Assembly: GCA_029268515.1 (NCBI GenBank)
Contig: JAQWNP010000002.1
Coordinates: forward strand, 152,874-216,873
Length of the DNA: 64,000 nt
Source: Phycisphaerales bacterium
Lineage (GTDB): Bacteria; Planctomycetota; Phycisphaerae; Phycisphaerales; SM1A02
Direction of reading: 5' to 3'
Made by a program: the position numbers and the translations under genes. The notes beneath the pieces were generated by a model. It was not told the origin of the DNA. It ran no database searches and saw only the letters and a program-made list of their open reading frames with translations. Every line of letters starts with the position of its first letter. Position 1 is the first letter of the stretch. Shown in pieces: positions 37,540 through 46,369 of the stretch.

Positions 37540-37593
37540 CCTCCCATGCCCCCCTTTCCTTGGATTTATTGATACCGCCTTGGCTCATCCCTC

Positions 37594-39918
37594 ATGAAGA
37601 AGAAACCGCAGAATCCAGAGGCGCGCCGACTCGTCATTACGCTTTTTGTATTGCTTGTTGCTGCAGGGATCGTACTTGCGGTGATTTATGGCGGGCCTCA
37701 GTCGCAACCAGAAGACCAAGCTGAGATCGAGACCCCGCCAACTGAGACGGCTACTGCTCAGGGCGATGTTGCGACTTCAGCGACAAGCACCAACAACATC
37801 GCAGCTGACTCAACCGCTCAACAAGCGACGGCGCCGCCCACTGGCACTGATGTCAATGGTGTTATCGATGCGACTCCAGCAACGACCACCGATGCGACGT
37901 TGGTCTCACTTTCGGGATTGAAGGTAGCCAGCTCAGCGGATCCAAATGCAACCATTGATTCCTTGGGGAGTCTTGATCCCACCAAGGCAACAATGGAGTT
38001 GCAGTTTACGAGTACCGGCGCTGGGATCACATCTATTGTCTTTAGTGATATTTGGCAAACAGCCTCAGCACACCGCCAGGCAGATGAGCACATGAAAGAA
38101 GTTGCGGAAGGCCAGACGCCTACCGTGCCACTTCCAGAAAACCGTCGCTACGTGCTCCAACGCTCACAGACATTCACTTGGAATAACAATAATTCTGTGG
38201 AGTCTATAGAGGTCCCCATACTTGGCAGTAGTGCTGTTGAGATTAACGGCCAGCGGGTTTCGGTTTTTTCCAGCAAGATTCATTGGGCGCAAATATCACC
38301 GGGCGTTTTCCGACTTGAGATTGTGAATGAGAAGGACGAACCCGTCCTTGAGATTACCAGGAGGTTTGTACTTGGTGATCAATTCGATATCACACTCCAT
38401 CAGGATCTTAAAAACCTGACGCAACAAGAACTCGACGTTTCTTGGATTCAGTATGGTCCGACCGATCTTGACCGAGATCGAGCCCGATACATGGACCGCC
38501 GCCGGATCCGTTATGGGTACGAGCTTGCACTAGAGCATGATCCCAAACGACTCGGACGCGTGGTTGGTAGTGAGATTCTCGAAGAGTATTCCACAATTGT
38601 TGGTGATTACAAAGATCACATTTCTGAAACACCGAACCAGGATTTTAGTTTGTGGCCCAAAAAGGAAGCCATCGCGGAGGGGTATACCCTCTCATGGTTT
38701 GCTTCTACGAATCGATATTTCGCGCTTGCAGTGCACCCGCTACTGAGCCCAGAGGGTAAAGGTGATCGGGGTCTGCGGCCTGAAGTGACCGCGATCAATG
38801 CGCAAGTTCAAACACATGTCAGTAGTGAAGGTGTGCCAGAAGAGGTTGTGTTTACGGCACTGATTAGTGAGACAGTCAAAGTTGCTGGGGATCAAACAGT
38901 AGAGCTACATTTTGGTGTCTATGCTGGTCCATTGGATCGGTATATCTTGAGTGATGAGCAGCCATATGCCGCACTCAATATGAACAACATGATTCTCTAT
39001 GTCATGTCATCAATGTGTGCCTGTTGCACATTTCAATGGCTGGCCATCTTTCTGCTCGACTTCCTGACATTCCTACATAACTATGTGGTCTTCGATTGGG
39101 GCATTGCAATTATCGTGCTGGTGATTACGGTACGCGCTTTGTTGCATCCACTGACGAAGCGATCACAGATCAGTATGCAGGGCTTTAGTAAGCAGATGGG
39201 CACGCTGAAGCCGGAGTTAGAGAAACTCAAAAAGAAGTTCCCCAACGACAAGAAGCGTCAGCAGCAAGAGCAGATGCGACTGATGCAAGAAAAAGGCATC
39301 AATCCCCTATCGATGCTTGGCTGCTTGCCCCTGTTTCTTCAAATGCCGATTTGGGTCGCGTTATATGCGATGCTTTACTTTGCGTTTGATCTTCGCCAGC
39401 AACCTGCGTTCTTTGGTTTCTTCCAGCTATTCTGGGATTGGCCATTCCTAGCAGACCTTGCGACACCAGATCACTTCTTTGGTGAGTTCAAAGAGCCAAT
39501 TGAACTTTGGGGATGGGTGAATATCACTGGTATCAATGTCTTGCCATTATTGATGGCAGTCATGTGGTACATCCAGCAAAAATACCTGGCGCCGCCACCA
39601 AATCCATCGATGTCGAAAGAGATGTTGCGTCAGCAAAAGTTTATGCAAGTCATGATTATCTTTATCTTTCCGATCATGCTGTATAGCGCGCCGTCCGGAC
39701 TCACGATGTATATCCTGACATCAAGCTCGATCGGCATTCTGGAAGGCCGGCATATACGCAAGCAGATCGAGACCATGGACTTTTCGAAACCTCGTAAGAA
39801 GAGGCAGGGAGGCGATGGTAAAGGTAAGGATCCAGGAGCAAGGGCATACCAGGCTGCAATGCAGCGTGTCAAAGATAAACGCCGCGGTCCATCACCTCGA
39901 TACAAAAAGCGCTCTTAG
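37594..39918 (+). CDS. yidC: Membrane protein insertase YidC
   Basis: 774 residues. An N-terminal transmembrane helix (VITLFVLLVAAGIVLAVIYG) is followed by a Thr/Ala-rich linker (about 35-120), the periplasmic beta-supersandwich domain (about 130-450) and the conserved insertase core (about 475-725). The core includes FDWGIAIIVLVITVRALLHP with the hydrophilic-groove Arg, the coiled cytoplasmic hairpin (KPELEKLKKKFPND) and INPLSMLGCLPLFLQMPIW. The C-terminus is strongly basic (about 15 Lys/Arg in the last 50), as in YidC types that contact ribosomes. It is followed by mnmE, the usual oriC-region order with jag missing. Confidence 0.95.
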   Translation: MKKKPQNPEARRLVITLFVLLVAAGIVLAVIYGGPQSQPEDQAEIETPPTETATAQGDVATSATSTNNIAADSTAQQATAPPTGTDVNGVIDATPATTTDATLVSLSGLKVASSADPNATIDSLGSLDPTKATMELQFTSTGAGITSIVFSDIWQTASAHRQADEHMKEVAEGQTPTVPLPENRRYVLQRSQTFTWNNNNSVESIEVPILGSSAVEINGQRVSVFSSKIHWAQISPGVFRLEIVNEKDEPVLEITRRFVLGDQFDITLHQDLKNLTQQELDVSWIQYGPTDLDRDRARYMDRRRIRYGYELALEHDPKRLGRVVGSEILEEYSTIVGDYKDHISETPNQDFSLWPKKEAIAEGYTLSWFASTNRYFALAVHPLLSPEGKGDRGLRPEVTAINAQVQTHVSSEGVPEEVVFTALISETVKVAGDQTVELHFGVYAGPLDRYILSDEQPYAALNMNNMILYVMSSMCACCTFQWLAIFLLDFLTFLHNYVVFDWGIAIIVLVITVRALLHPLTKRSQISMQGFSKQMGTLKPELEKLKKKFPNDKKRQQQEQMRLMQEKGINPLSMLGCLPLFLQMPIWVALYAMLYFAFDLRQQPAFFGFFQLFWDWPFLADLATPDHFFGEFKEPIELWGWVNITGINVLPLLMAVMWYIQQKYLAPPPNPSMSKEMLRQQKFMQVMIIFIFPIMLYSAPSGLTMYILTSSSIGILEGRHIRKQIETMDFSKPRKKRQGGDGKGKDPGARAYQAAMQRVKDKRRGPSPRYKKRS

Positions 39919-39964
39919 TCGTTCAGTGAATTGTTGTGATCCGATAGTGCGGTAGTAGGTACTC

Positions 39965-41347
39965 ATGGACACATCAGCCACCATTATCGCAATCTCTTCG
40001 CCTCCTGGTCATTCCGCACATGGTCTTATACGACTCAGTGGAGCGCATTCAGTTGTTGCCGTTAATAACTGTTGTGAATCATCTATTGAATCGCAATGGC
40101 GTGGCGTGCGGATAATGCGGTTTGTTATTGATGGTTCTCGCAATACGACATTGCCAATACTGGTGATGAGTTTCCCGTCGCCAAATTCTTACACGGGCGA
40201 AGATGTGATTGAGTTGAGGTGTCCCGGAAACCCAATGCTTCTTGATCGTATTGTTCAGGAAGTTATTGATCGTTCGAAGCGAGCAATAGATGAAGAGCAT
40301 CTTGTGCGCCGCGCTGAACCTGGCGAGTTCACAGCGAGAGCGTATTGGCATGGCCGCTTGACATTAACACAAGCAGAGGGTGTTGCAGCAGCAATTGCAG
40401 CGCGATCAGATGAAGAGTTAGAAACAGCCAGACTACTGTTGAGCGAAGACTTTGGAGATTGGGCGCGAAGTAGTGGGGACGAACTTACACAGCTGCTTGG
40501 ATTAGTTGAAGCTGGTATTGACTTTACTGATCAAGAAGACGTGGTCGCTATTGAACCGGATGTATTACATAAGCGTATTCTTGCCATTCAAGAACGCTGG
40601 CAGCAGTGGCTGGGGCATCATGCAGCGAAAGAGCATCCAGAATCGACGCCATGGGTCGTCATTACTGGGCCACCGAATGCAGGCAAATCAACGTTGTTTA
40701 ATGCACTGTTGGGAAAAACGCGTGCGGTGAGTTCGCCGGTTGCGGGAACAACCCGCGATGTGTTAACAGAACGATTGACGGTGCCTAGTGCAACAGGTTC
40801 TGTGGCGTGTATTCTCGTCGACGTAGCAGGTTGGGATAAGCGCACTGGTCAACTTGATTCACAAATGCAAATAGCAGCAACGACGGCGTTAGAGCGAGCG
40901 ACGGTTCAGATTGCATGTGAGCCATCACCACACCACGGTAGTGAATTGTCCAGTGTTATTAGTGTTCGTACGAAGGCCGATCAAATTGGTGAGGCTGATC
41001 TGTCTAGCGGTGCTCGGCAGCCGCTCGCGGTGAGCGCGTTGTCTGGTGTTGGTATTGAATCGCTTCGAAGTTCAATTGGAAAAGCGCTCAGTGAGACATC
41101 AACAAGTTTAACGCGTGCAACACCAAGCCTTATGGCAAAGCATCGACAAGCGTTGGTAGAAGCCAGTCAAGCTTTGGCAGAAGCTGGAGCGATGACTGCT
41201 CTAAGTGAGAGCCGACAACTGCAGGATGCAGAGCTTGTTGCTGCGGCACTACGTGACGCTTTGACGGCTATGATGCCACTGATTGGGCACGTGCCCCCAG
41301 ATGACGTGCTTGATCATGTGTTCGCAAGCTTTTGTATTGGTAAGTAG
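39965..41347 (+). CDS. mnmE: tRNA modification GTPase MnmE (divergent)
   Basis: 460 residues: tetrahydrofolate-binding N-terminal domain (IAISSPPGHSAHGLIRLSG, SYTGEDVIELRCPG, RAEPGEFTARAYWHGRLTL), a helical domain with inserted G domain, and the conserved C-terminal Cys in FCIGK. With MnmG it makes the cmnm5 modification at U34 of certain tRNAs. The G domain has P-loop GPPNAGKST and the K-loop GTTRD. G3 reads DVAGW instead of DTAG, and G4 reads TKAD instead of NKxD. Aligned without gaps, the position of the E. coli catalytic Glu282 carries Asp. MnmG is not in the window. Confidence 0.9.
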   Translation: MDTSATIIAISSPPGHSAHGLIRLSGAHSVVAVNNCCESSIESQWRGVRIMRFVIDGSRNTTLPILVMSFPSPNSYTGEDVIELRCPGNPMLLDRIVQEVIDRSKRAIDEEHLVRRAEPGEFTARAYWHGRLTLTQAEGVAAAIAARSDEELETARLLLSEDFGDWARSSGDELTQLLGLVEAGIDFTDQEDVVAIEPDVLHKRILAIQERWQQWLGHHAAKEHPESTPWVVITGPPNAGKSTLFNALLGKTRAVSSPVAGTTRDVLTERLTVPSATGSVACILVDVAGWDKRTGQLDSQMQIAATTALERATVQIACEPSPHHGSELSSVISVRTKADQIGEADLSSGARQPLAVSALSGVGIESLRSSIGKALSETSTSLTRATPSLMAKHRQALVEASQALAEAGAMTALSESRQLQDAELVAAALRDALTAMMPLIGHVPPDDVLDHVFASFCIGK

Positions 41348-41405
41348 CATGGGAAAGCGGTGGTGTTATCTTAATGTCTCAACAAATCAACTGTGAGCGC
41401 AGCGA

Positions 41406-41846
41406 ATGAGTACACCGGAGTCAGATATTCTCGATCATGGGACAATGGAGCTACGCGTTCGTTACAACGAATGTGATCCAATGGGTGTTGCTCATCACAG
41501 TCGATTCCCCGTGTGGTTCGAGATGGGTCGTACTGAGCTATTGCGAGCGACTGGGTGGACCTATCGCCAGTTTGAGGAGGAAGGCGTTTTTCTAGCAGTC
41601 ATCGACCTGGCTGTTAAGTACCGGAAACCCGCCCGATACGATGACCTCTTGGTGCTGCACACCTCTATTGAGGGTGGGAGCCGAGTCAAAATCAAGCACA
41701 GCTATCAACTCAAGCACGGTGAAGACCTTCTGGCAACTGGCCGCTCTACCCTTGCCTGCCTGACGCGCAGCGGCGAAGTACAGCCAATTCCAGATTTACT
41801 TATGAAGCTCATCACCGCGACGGAAGCCAAGTCGCTTTCTCAATAA
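41406..41846 (+). CDS. Acyl-CoA thioesterase, hot-dog fold (YbgC/4HBT type)
   Basis: 146-residue single hot-dog domain. The active-site region RYNECDPMGVAHHSRFPVWF (with the catalytic Asp of the 4HBT/YbgC group) is near residues 20-39, followed by EMGRTELLRATGW. C-terminal KIKHSYQLKHGEDLLATGRS fits. YbgC-like enzymes hydrolyse short-chain acyl-CoAs or act in phospholipid metabolism; the natural substrate is not readable. It follows mnmE by 58 bases on the same strand and converges with dciA. Confidence 0.88.
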   Translation: MSTPESDILDHGTMELRVRYNECDPMGVAHHSRFPVWFEMGRTELLRATGWTYRQFEEEGVFLAVIDLAVKYRKPARYDDLLVLHTSIEGGSRVKIKHSYQLKHGEDLLATGRSTLACLTRSGEVQPIPDLLMKLITATEAKSLSQ

Positions 41847-41868
41847 GTTGATTGATGGTTGGGTTGGG

Positions 41869-42237
41869 CTATTCAACCGATCCGATACGCGTGCGGACGC
41901 GTTGGAGAGGCCCTGGTATCCGTGCTGCTAGGGCCGTGAGCAAACCTGAGCGAACAGCGCGATCCAGTTCAAAGGCAACAGCCGAGCTGGTGACAGTGAC
42001 ATGTAACGTACCTTGTCGGAGTGATTCAATACAGGTTTTCTCGCGTAACTGGTCGGGTACCAATGTTTCCCAGGCATCAATACACTTGCCTAAGCGTCGA
42101 TGTTGTCTTTGGGCTGTCATTTGAATGCCCTGGATCAACGGTTCAACGGAGAGATTGGGCTTTCCTCGGCGCCGAAATCGGCGCAAACGCTGTAGTTCCT
42201 CAACAGCACTCTGGTCTGTTCGTTGATGATTGGACAT
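41869..42237 (-). CDS. dciA: DUF721/DciA family protein, predicted helicase operator
   Basis: 122 residues. The C-terminal ~90 residues (CIDAWETLVPDQLREKTCIE, then GTLHVTVTSSAVAFELDRAV) match DUF721; DciA proteins of this family recruit or load DnaB helicase in bacteria without DnaC or DnaI. The N-terminus is Arg-rich (RRFRRRGK). The frame opens at 42249, and ATG at 42237 (MSNHQRTDQ) is an equally good start. Placement close to mnmE and parB fits a gene of the origin neighbourhood. It is divergent from the ABC ATPase. Confidence 0.8.
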   Translation of the reverse strand: MSNHQRTDQSAVEELQRLRRFRRRGKPNLSVEPLIQGIQMTAQRQHRRLGKCIDAWETLVPDQLREKTCIESLRQGTLHVTVTSSAVAFELDRAVRSGLLTALAARIPGPLQRVRTRIGSVE

Positions 42238-42437
42238 GATTATTGACATCGGATCGATCGTACCTTTGGCATGCCTATTGAGATACCATCAATCCGAAAT
42301 GAATAATGTTTTCCCCAGGTCCCCCACCTTCATTGGCGATGCTTAACCCCGCTCAGTAGCAATGAAGGCGAATCTGTGGCTCTGGACCAGGCCCCGAATT
42401 GCAGCGAGACGCCTCTCGCCTCTATCCTGCTTGCTCT

Positions 42438-43574
42438 ATGACTGACGTACACATCACCGGCCTCACAAAATGTTTTGGACAGACAACTGCGGTTGACAAG
42501 GTTGACCTGCATATCAAGAGCGGCGAGCTGTTCTTTCTGCTGGGACCATCGGGTTGCGGCAAGACCACCCTACTGCGCATGATTGCCGGGTTTATCGATC
42601 CCAGTGAAGGCAGCATTCATTTCGGAGATCGCGATGTCACACATCTGCCGGCAAATAAACGGCAGACGGGGATGGTTTTCCAGAGCTATGCGCTCTGGCC
42701 ACATATGACAGTTCATGAGAATGTGGCCTACGGTCTTAAGGTCCGAAAGATACCCAAGGAATCACGGCAAGGCCTTGTAAAAAAAGCACTTACAAGCGTC
42801 CAGATGGAGCAATATGCGCAGCGTAAACCAAACCAGCTCTCTGGTGGCCAACAGCAACGGGTTGCACTTGCTCGGGCGCTGGTCGTAGAGCCAACCGTGC
42901 TCCTCCTCGATGAGCCCCTCTCCAATCTCGATGCCAGGCTTCGTCTTGAGATGCGAGGTGAGATCAGACGCATCTGTCGGGAGTCTGGTATTACCACCAT
43001 CTATGTGACCCACGATCAGGTGGAAGCGCTCTCCATGGCGGATCGAATGGTTGTTCTCAAGGATGGCAAAGCGAAGCAGATCGGACCACCTGAAGGCATC
43101 TATCGACGGCCATGCAGTCAGTTCGTAGCAGAGTTTCTTGGTGAGGCGAACTTTCTATCAGCAACATTGGGGCCAGTAGGCAATAGGTATCTTTCTGTGC
43201 AGACAGCTGCGGGGACATTGAAAAGTGCCTGCCCTCTGGTGCAACCCAGTGGCAGTCCGCAGGAAGGACAATCAGTCATCTGTTGTATTCGTCCTGAAGC
43301 ACTTCAGGCACTTGATGACAGCACCGATGCTTCAACTCGGGAATGCCCTGAAAATATCCTAGAAGGACAGAGAGCCGAAACGATGTACCTTGGTGAAACA
43401 GCTCAGCACCTCGTCGTCTTATCTGATGGCTCAAGGTTGAAGGTCTTGGAGCTCAACCCCTCGGGTCCCCACGGCCACCGTTCTGAAGGCGTAGACGGTC
43501 CTGCCCAGGAAACAGCCCGACGAGAGCGTCTCTATATACATCCAGATGATGTGATCCTTGTTCCCTGTGAATAG
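42438..43574 (+). CDS. Orphan ABC importer ATPase, PotA/FbpC type
   Basis: 378 residues. Walker A GPSGCGKTT, Q-loop VFQSYALWPHMTV, signature LSGGQQQR, Walker [12 protein letters not shown] and THDQVEALSMADR are intact. A TOBE-containing C-terminal part (FLGEANFLSATLG, ICCIRPEALQAL) is of the iron(III)/polyamine/sugar importer type, related to PotA, FbpC and UgpC. No permease or binding-protein gene is adjacent, so the substrate is unknown; it might serve permeases elsewhere. The start at 42438 (MTDVHITGLT) is preferred over 42399 because the extra residues precede the conserved first strand. Confidence 0.85.
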   Translation: MTDVHITGLTKCFGQTTAVDKVDLHIKSGELFFLLGPSGCGKTTLLRMIAGFIDPSEGSIHFGDRDVTHLPANKRQTGMVFQSYALWPHMTVHENVAYGLKVRKIPKESRQGLVKKALTSVQMEQYAQRKPNQLSGGQQQRVALARALVVEPTVLLLDEPLSNLDARLRLEMRGEIRRICRESGITTIYVTHDQVEALSMADRMVVLKDGKAKQIGPPEGIYRRPCSQFVAEFLGEANFLSATLGPVGNRYLSVQTAAGTLKSACPLVQPSGSPQEGQSVICCIRPEALQALDDSTDASTRECPENILEGQRAETMYLGETAQHLVVLSDGSRLKVLELNPSGPHGHRSEGVDGPAQETARRERLYIHPDDVILVPCE

Positions 43575-43824
43575 ATCCAGAGAGATCGCAACAAATAGAC
43601 GCATGATCACCACTATTTCGACACCAAACAGGTGTTAAGTGTCATACTTACATCTATTGTCGTGATAATATGCCTAAATGACTCTAATTGCAGCGATACT
43701 GAGAGATTTATGGCTGGCTATAAATTGCGCAATTGCAAAGGCATCTACGCCATTCCTGATCGATCGTGGGCGTAAATGTGTCGATAGTCAATTGATATGT
43801 TCTCAAAAGACTGGAATACGATAT
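43575..43824. other. AT-rich gap between convergent ABC ATPase and kinase genes
   Basis: 250 bases with no supported gene. A weak hairpin ACACC/GGTGT lies near 43620-43635 without a T-run. I looked for DnaA boxes (TTATCCACA and close variants) because parS sites follow at 44827, and saw none. Confidence 0.3.
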
Positions 43825-44688
43825 TTATTGTGATTTCCTGGGGCCATCTGCTTTTAACAGTCTTGCCACAAACGAGGTGCCTTTGTGACTGCTATGAGCA
43901 ACCAGCAACTCCCCACCCGATCTTTCTATGAGTCGCTGGCTGAGAATGAGCCCTACGCCATTGGCCCCCTGCTTTTGTCCCGAATGCTGACCTTTGGTAA
44001 TTCGGAAATTGTGGCTCGGGTTTGGAGGCAAGGTGCTGGATTTATGAGCGGATCCACTGAGTCGGAATTGGCGGAGAATATCTGGAGGTAAACCAGGTCC
44101 AGTGTCTGAAATGACGAGTCCAATTAAGCCGTCCGGTGCAGACTCACATGACACGACAATACGGCGAGGCCGGCCGGCTGGTTGAGAGCGAAGGATTCGG
44201 CAAGCATTCTGAACAAGGTTGATGATGACGCGGGCCAAGGCCTCTGGCTCAATCAGGACTACTAAATCTGCTGGAATCCGCTGTTCGACAGTAATGCCGT
44301 GATACTTCGGCATAGGCTGCAAACCTGCGATGGCTTCCTCAATTGAGGTTTTTAGCGGGGTTGGTTGGGGTTGAGCTTGTTTGGTGGTGGCATCAATGAG
44401 ATCGCTACTGAGGTCAGCGGCCTGTTGGAGAGACGCAAGGGCAGCAGCTAGCGGGGTCTCTGACATGTCACTATTGAGGTCAAATATGCCCATAAGCTCG
44501 GATGCTGCGACAGCTGGGCTCAGGCAATTACTGATTTCATGAGCATATGCAGCTGTGAGTAATCCAATAGACGCCAGGCGATCAGATTGCTCTAACGCTT
44601 GGCGCATCGCCTCTAGTTGGGTCTCTGTCTCACAAAGGCGGGCCAGGACCTGCCCATGGGTAATGGGTTGTGGATCTCTATTTGCCAT
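43825..44688 (-). CDS. Orphan soluble sensor histidine kinase
   Basis: 287 residues. A short coiled-coil N-terminus (about 10-40) is followed by a dimerisation/phosphoacceptor helix with H-box in LLTAAYAHEISNCLSP (His at about residue 50), and a HATPase_c domain with N-box NLVQNACR, G1 DTGPGLPP and G2 GVGLILSQRLIERSGG. No transmembrane or obvious sensor domain and no adjacent response regulator are visible. The frame extends to 44721, and ATG at 44688 (MANRDPQ) is preferred. It is divergent from parB, with three parS sites between them, so ParB binding could affect its promoter (inference). Confidence 0.85.
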   Translation of the reverse strand: MANRDPQPITHGQVLARLCETETQLEAMRQALEQSDRLASIGLLTAAYAHEISNCLSPAVAASELMGIFDLNSDMSETPLAAALASLQQAADLSSDLIDATTKQAQPQPTPLKTSIEEAIAGLQPMPKYHGITVEQRIPADLVVLIEPEALARVIINLVQNACRILRSQPAGRPRRIVVSCESAPDGLIGLVISDTGPGLPPDILRQFRLSGSAHKSSTLPPNPSHNFRITKGQHSGQKQGANGVGLILSQRLIERSGGELLVAHSSHKGTSFVARLLKADGPRKSQ

Positions 44689-44826
44689 ACGTCGGGTGCC
44701 TCCCGGGTTGGCCCATTGCAATGATGGGCCGCAATCTTGATCGGCCTTGGGAGGGGGGTAATTCAGCCAAATTCGACGCTAAGTCGATTTCTATTGATTC
44801 GTGCGTCAGGCGTGCTTTCGAGGAGA

Positions 44827-44842
44827 TGTTCCACGTGGAACA
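44827..44842. promoter_or_regulatory. parS site 1
   Basis: TGTTCCACGTGGAACA, a perfect 16-base palindrome matching the bacterial parS consensus TGTTNCACGTGNAACA. It is the ParB loading site for chromosome segregation and lies in the gap between the kinase and parB. Confidence 0.93.
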
Positions 44843-44905
44843 TATTTGGGGACACCTGGCGATGTGGTCCGATAGTCTTATGGAGTCGTTTAAGTTTCTG
44901 GACAA

Positions 44906-44921
44906 TGTTCCACGTGGAACA
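44906..44921. promoter_or_regulatory. parS site 2
   Basis: Identical to site 1 over all 16 bases, 79 bases further on (start to start). The intervening sequence is not repeated, so this is not a simple tandem duplication. Confidence 0.93.
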
Positions 44922-44942
44922 TCTTTGAATCAGCTTCGGGTA

Positions 44943-44958
44943 TGTTCCACGTGGAACA
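44943..44958. promoter_or_regulatory. parS site 3
   Basis: Third identical copy, 37 bases after site 2 and about 80 bases before the likely parB start. Occupation by ParB could repress parB transcription, as autoregulation is common for such genes. Confidence 0.93.
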
Positions 44959-45036
44959 TCTAATGGGCCCATTTCAGGTAGGCACCGTATGCCACCAAAA
45001 ATGGCCGATCGAACTACGGATAGAAGGATAAAACGC

Positions 45037-46056
45037 ATGGATGCACATAAGACAACCCCAAAGATCAAACCACCAAAGAGGCGCCTTGGGCGGGGCCTTG
45101 GCAGCTTGATTGGTTCGACAGCGCCTGTTGAGGTCCGGCCAAGCTCAAATGTGACTATTGCATCAGCAAGCTCTGTTGATGGTTTTGATACCGCAGTAAA
45201 TGCAACGCAGGACCAAAGGTCGGAGCAAATCTCAGAAGAGGGCGGCCTCACCATGCTCGCGGTTGAGACCATTGAAGCCAACCCACATCAGCCCAGACAG
45301 GACTTTGATGAGCTCTCCTTGTCTAAATTGGCCGATTCCATCAAATCAGCGGGCCTGATGCAACCAATTGTGGTGCGCCGGAAGTCGGATAATGCAGGCG
45401 GTTATGAGCTTATTGCTGGAGAAAGACGCTGGCGAGCGGCCCAACTCGCTGGGGCATCCCGAGTCCCTGCCGTCATTCGAGAAGCGGATGATCAAACAAG
45501 TGCTGAATTAGCGCTCATTGAGAATATGCATCGAGAGGATCTGAACCCAATGGATCGGGCTCAGGCATTCGATCGTCTTTCGGATCGTTTCGGGTTGACG
45601 CATAAGGCTGTTGCAGATCTTGTGGGCATTGACCGCTCAAGCGTGACCAATCATTTAAGACTCCTTGAATTGGATCCCTTTAGCCAAGCAGCAGTGCGAA
45701 GTGGTGAGCTTTCTCTTGGGCATGCCAAGGTGCTTCTCACCGAGTCAAATGAGGATCGTCGAGAGGAAATGAGCCGGTCTGCGGCTCAGCACAATTGGTC
45801 GGTCCGTGAGCTTGAAAGACAAATTGCCAGTAGGAAACCCACGCCTCGTGAAGGCACTGCAGTTCATCCGAGTATCACACCGCAGCGACCTGCTCATCTT
45901 GATGATCTCGAGCGGCGACTTGCAGAACACTTGGGCACGCGCGTGGATATCCGCAGTGGTTCAAAGAAGGGCAGTGGCCAGCTTATTATCAGCTTCTTTG
46001 ACCTTGAGCAGTTTGATGGGATCCTGAGCAAATTGCATTTCAACACAGATATGTAA
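45037..46056 (+). CDS. parB: Chromosome-partitioning protein ParB (CTPase)
   Basis: 339 residues. The N-terminus has the ParA-activating basic stretch PPKRRLGRGLGSLIG. The ParB/Srx CTPase domain follows (EANPHQPRQDFDELSLSKLA, GLMQPIVVRRK, ELIAGERRWRAAQLAG with the GERRxR motif, and ENMHREDLNPMDRAQAFDRL). The helix-turn-helix (LTHKAVADLVGIDRSSVTNH) binds parS, and a C-terminal dimerisation region ends the protein. The start at 45037 (MDAHKTTPK) has AGAAGG upstream; the frame also opens at 44989. Three parS sites lie just upstream. No parA is adjacent; the nearest is at 30401. Confidence 0.95.
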   Translation: MDAHKTTPKIKPPKRRLGRGLGSLIGSTAPVEVRPSSNVTIASASSVDGFDTAVNATQDQRSEQISEEGGLTMLAVETIEANPHQPRQDFDELSLSKLADSIKSAGLMQPIVVRRKSDNAGGYELIAGERRWRAAQLAGASRVPAVIREADDQTSAELALIENMHREDLNPMDRAQAFDRLSDRFGLTHKAVADLVGIDRSSVTNHLRLLELDPFSQAAVRSGELSLGHAKVLLTESNEDRREEMSRSAAQHNWSVRELERQIASRKPTPREGTAVHPSITPQRPAHLDDLERRLAEHLGTRVDIRSGSKKGSGQLIISFFDLEQFDGILSKLHFNTDM

Positions 46057-46369
46057 AATACGTAAGCCCATTATTAGCAAGGACTTACGCATTATCTTGA
46101 GGCCCCTTGCCGGGGATGGGTTGTCACTGCGCAGAGATGATCTGATCGGGAGTGACCATCCGCTCATTGATGCGCGGATTGAGCGCATTTTTAAGCAGTC
46201 GATCTCCTGATATGGCATTGGTTGGCGTTGAGATGCTTGGACCAGTAATTGCATAGTGTTCAAGAGATATGCATGGTCAAGGTGCGCGCGGTTCGATATT
46301 CCGTAAGGCGCAAGAGAAAACCACGCAATGCTTTTGGTGCATCGACCAACAGTAGGAGACTGATATCCC
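46057..46369. other. Intergenic region between parB and fliD
   Basis: 313 bases without a supported gene. GTAAG and CTTAC (about 46070-46090) can pair around a long loop, weakly. Upstream of fliD I looked for a sigma-28 (TAAA, then GCCGATAA) and a sigma-54 promoter; a TGGCATTGGTTGGC has the wrong spacing for sigma-54. TAGGAG lies shortly before the fliD ATG as ribosome binding site. Confidence 0.35.

Noticed and set aside
43575..44988. Possible oriC with DnaA boxes next to parS
   Set aside because: No TTATCCACA-like boxes or AT-rich repeat array were seen; parS alone does not define the origin.
46210..46225. Possible sigma-54 promoter upstream of fliD
   Set aside because: GG and GC elements are nine rather than ten bases apart, and the flanking consensus is poor.
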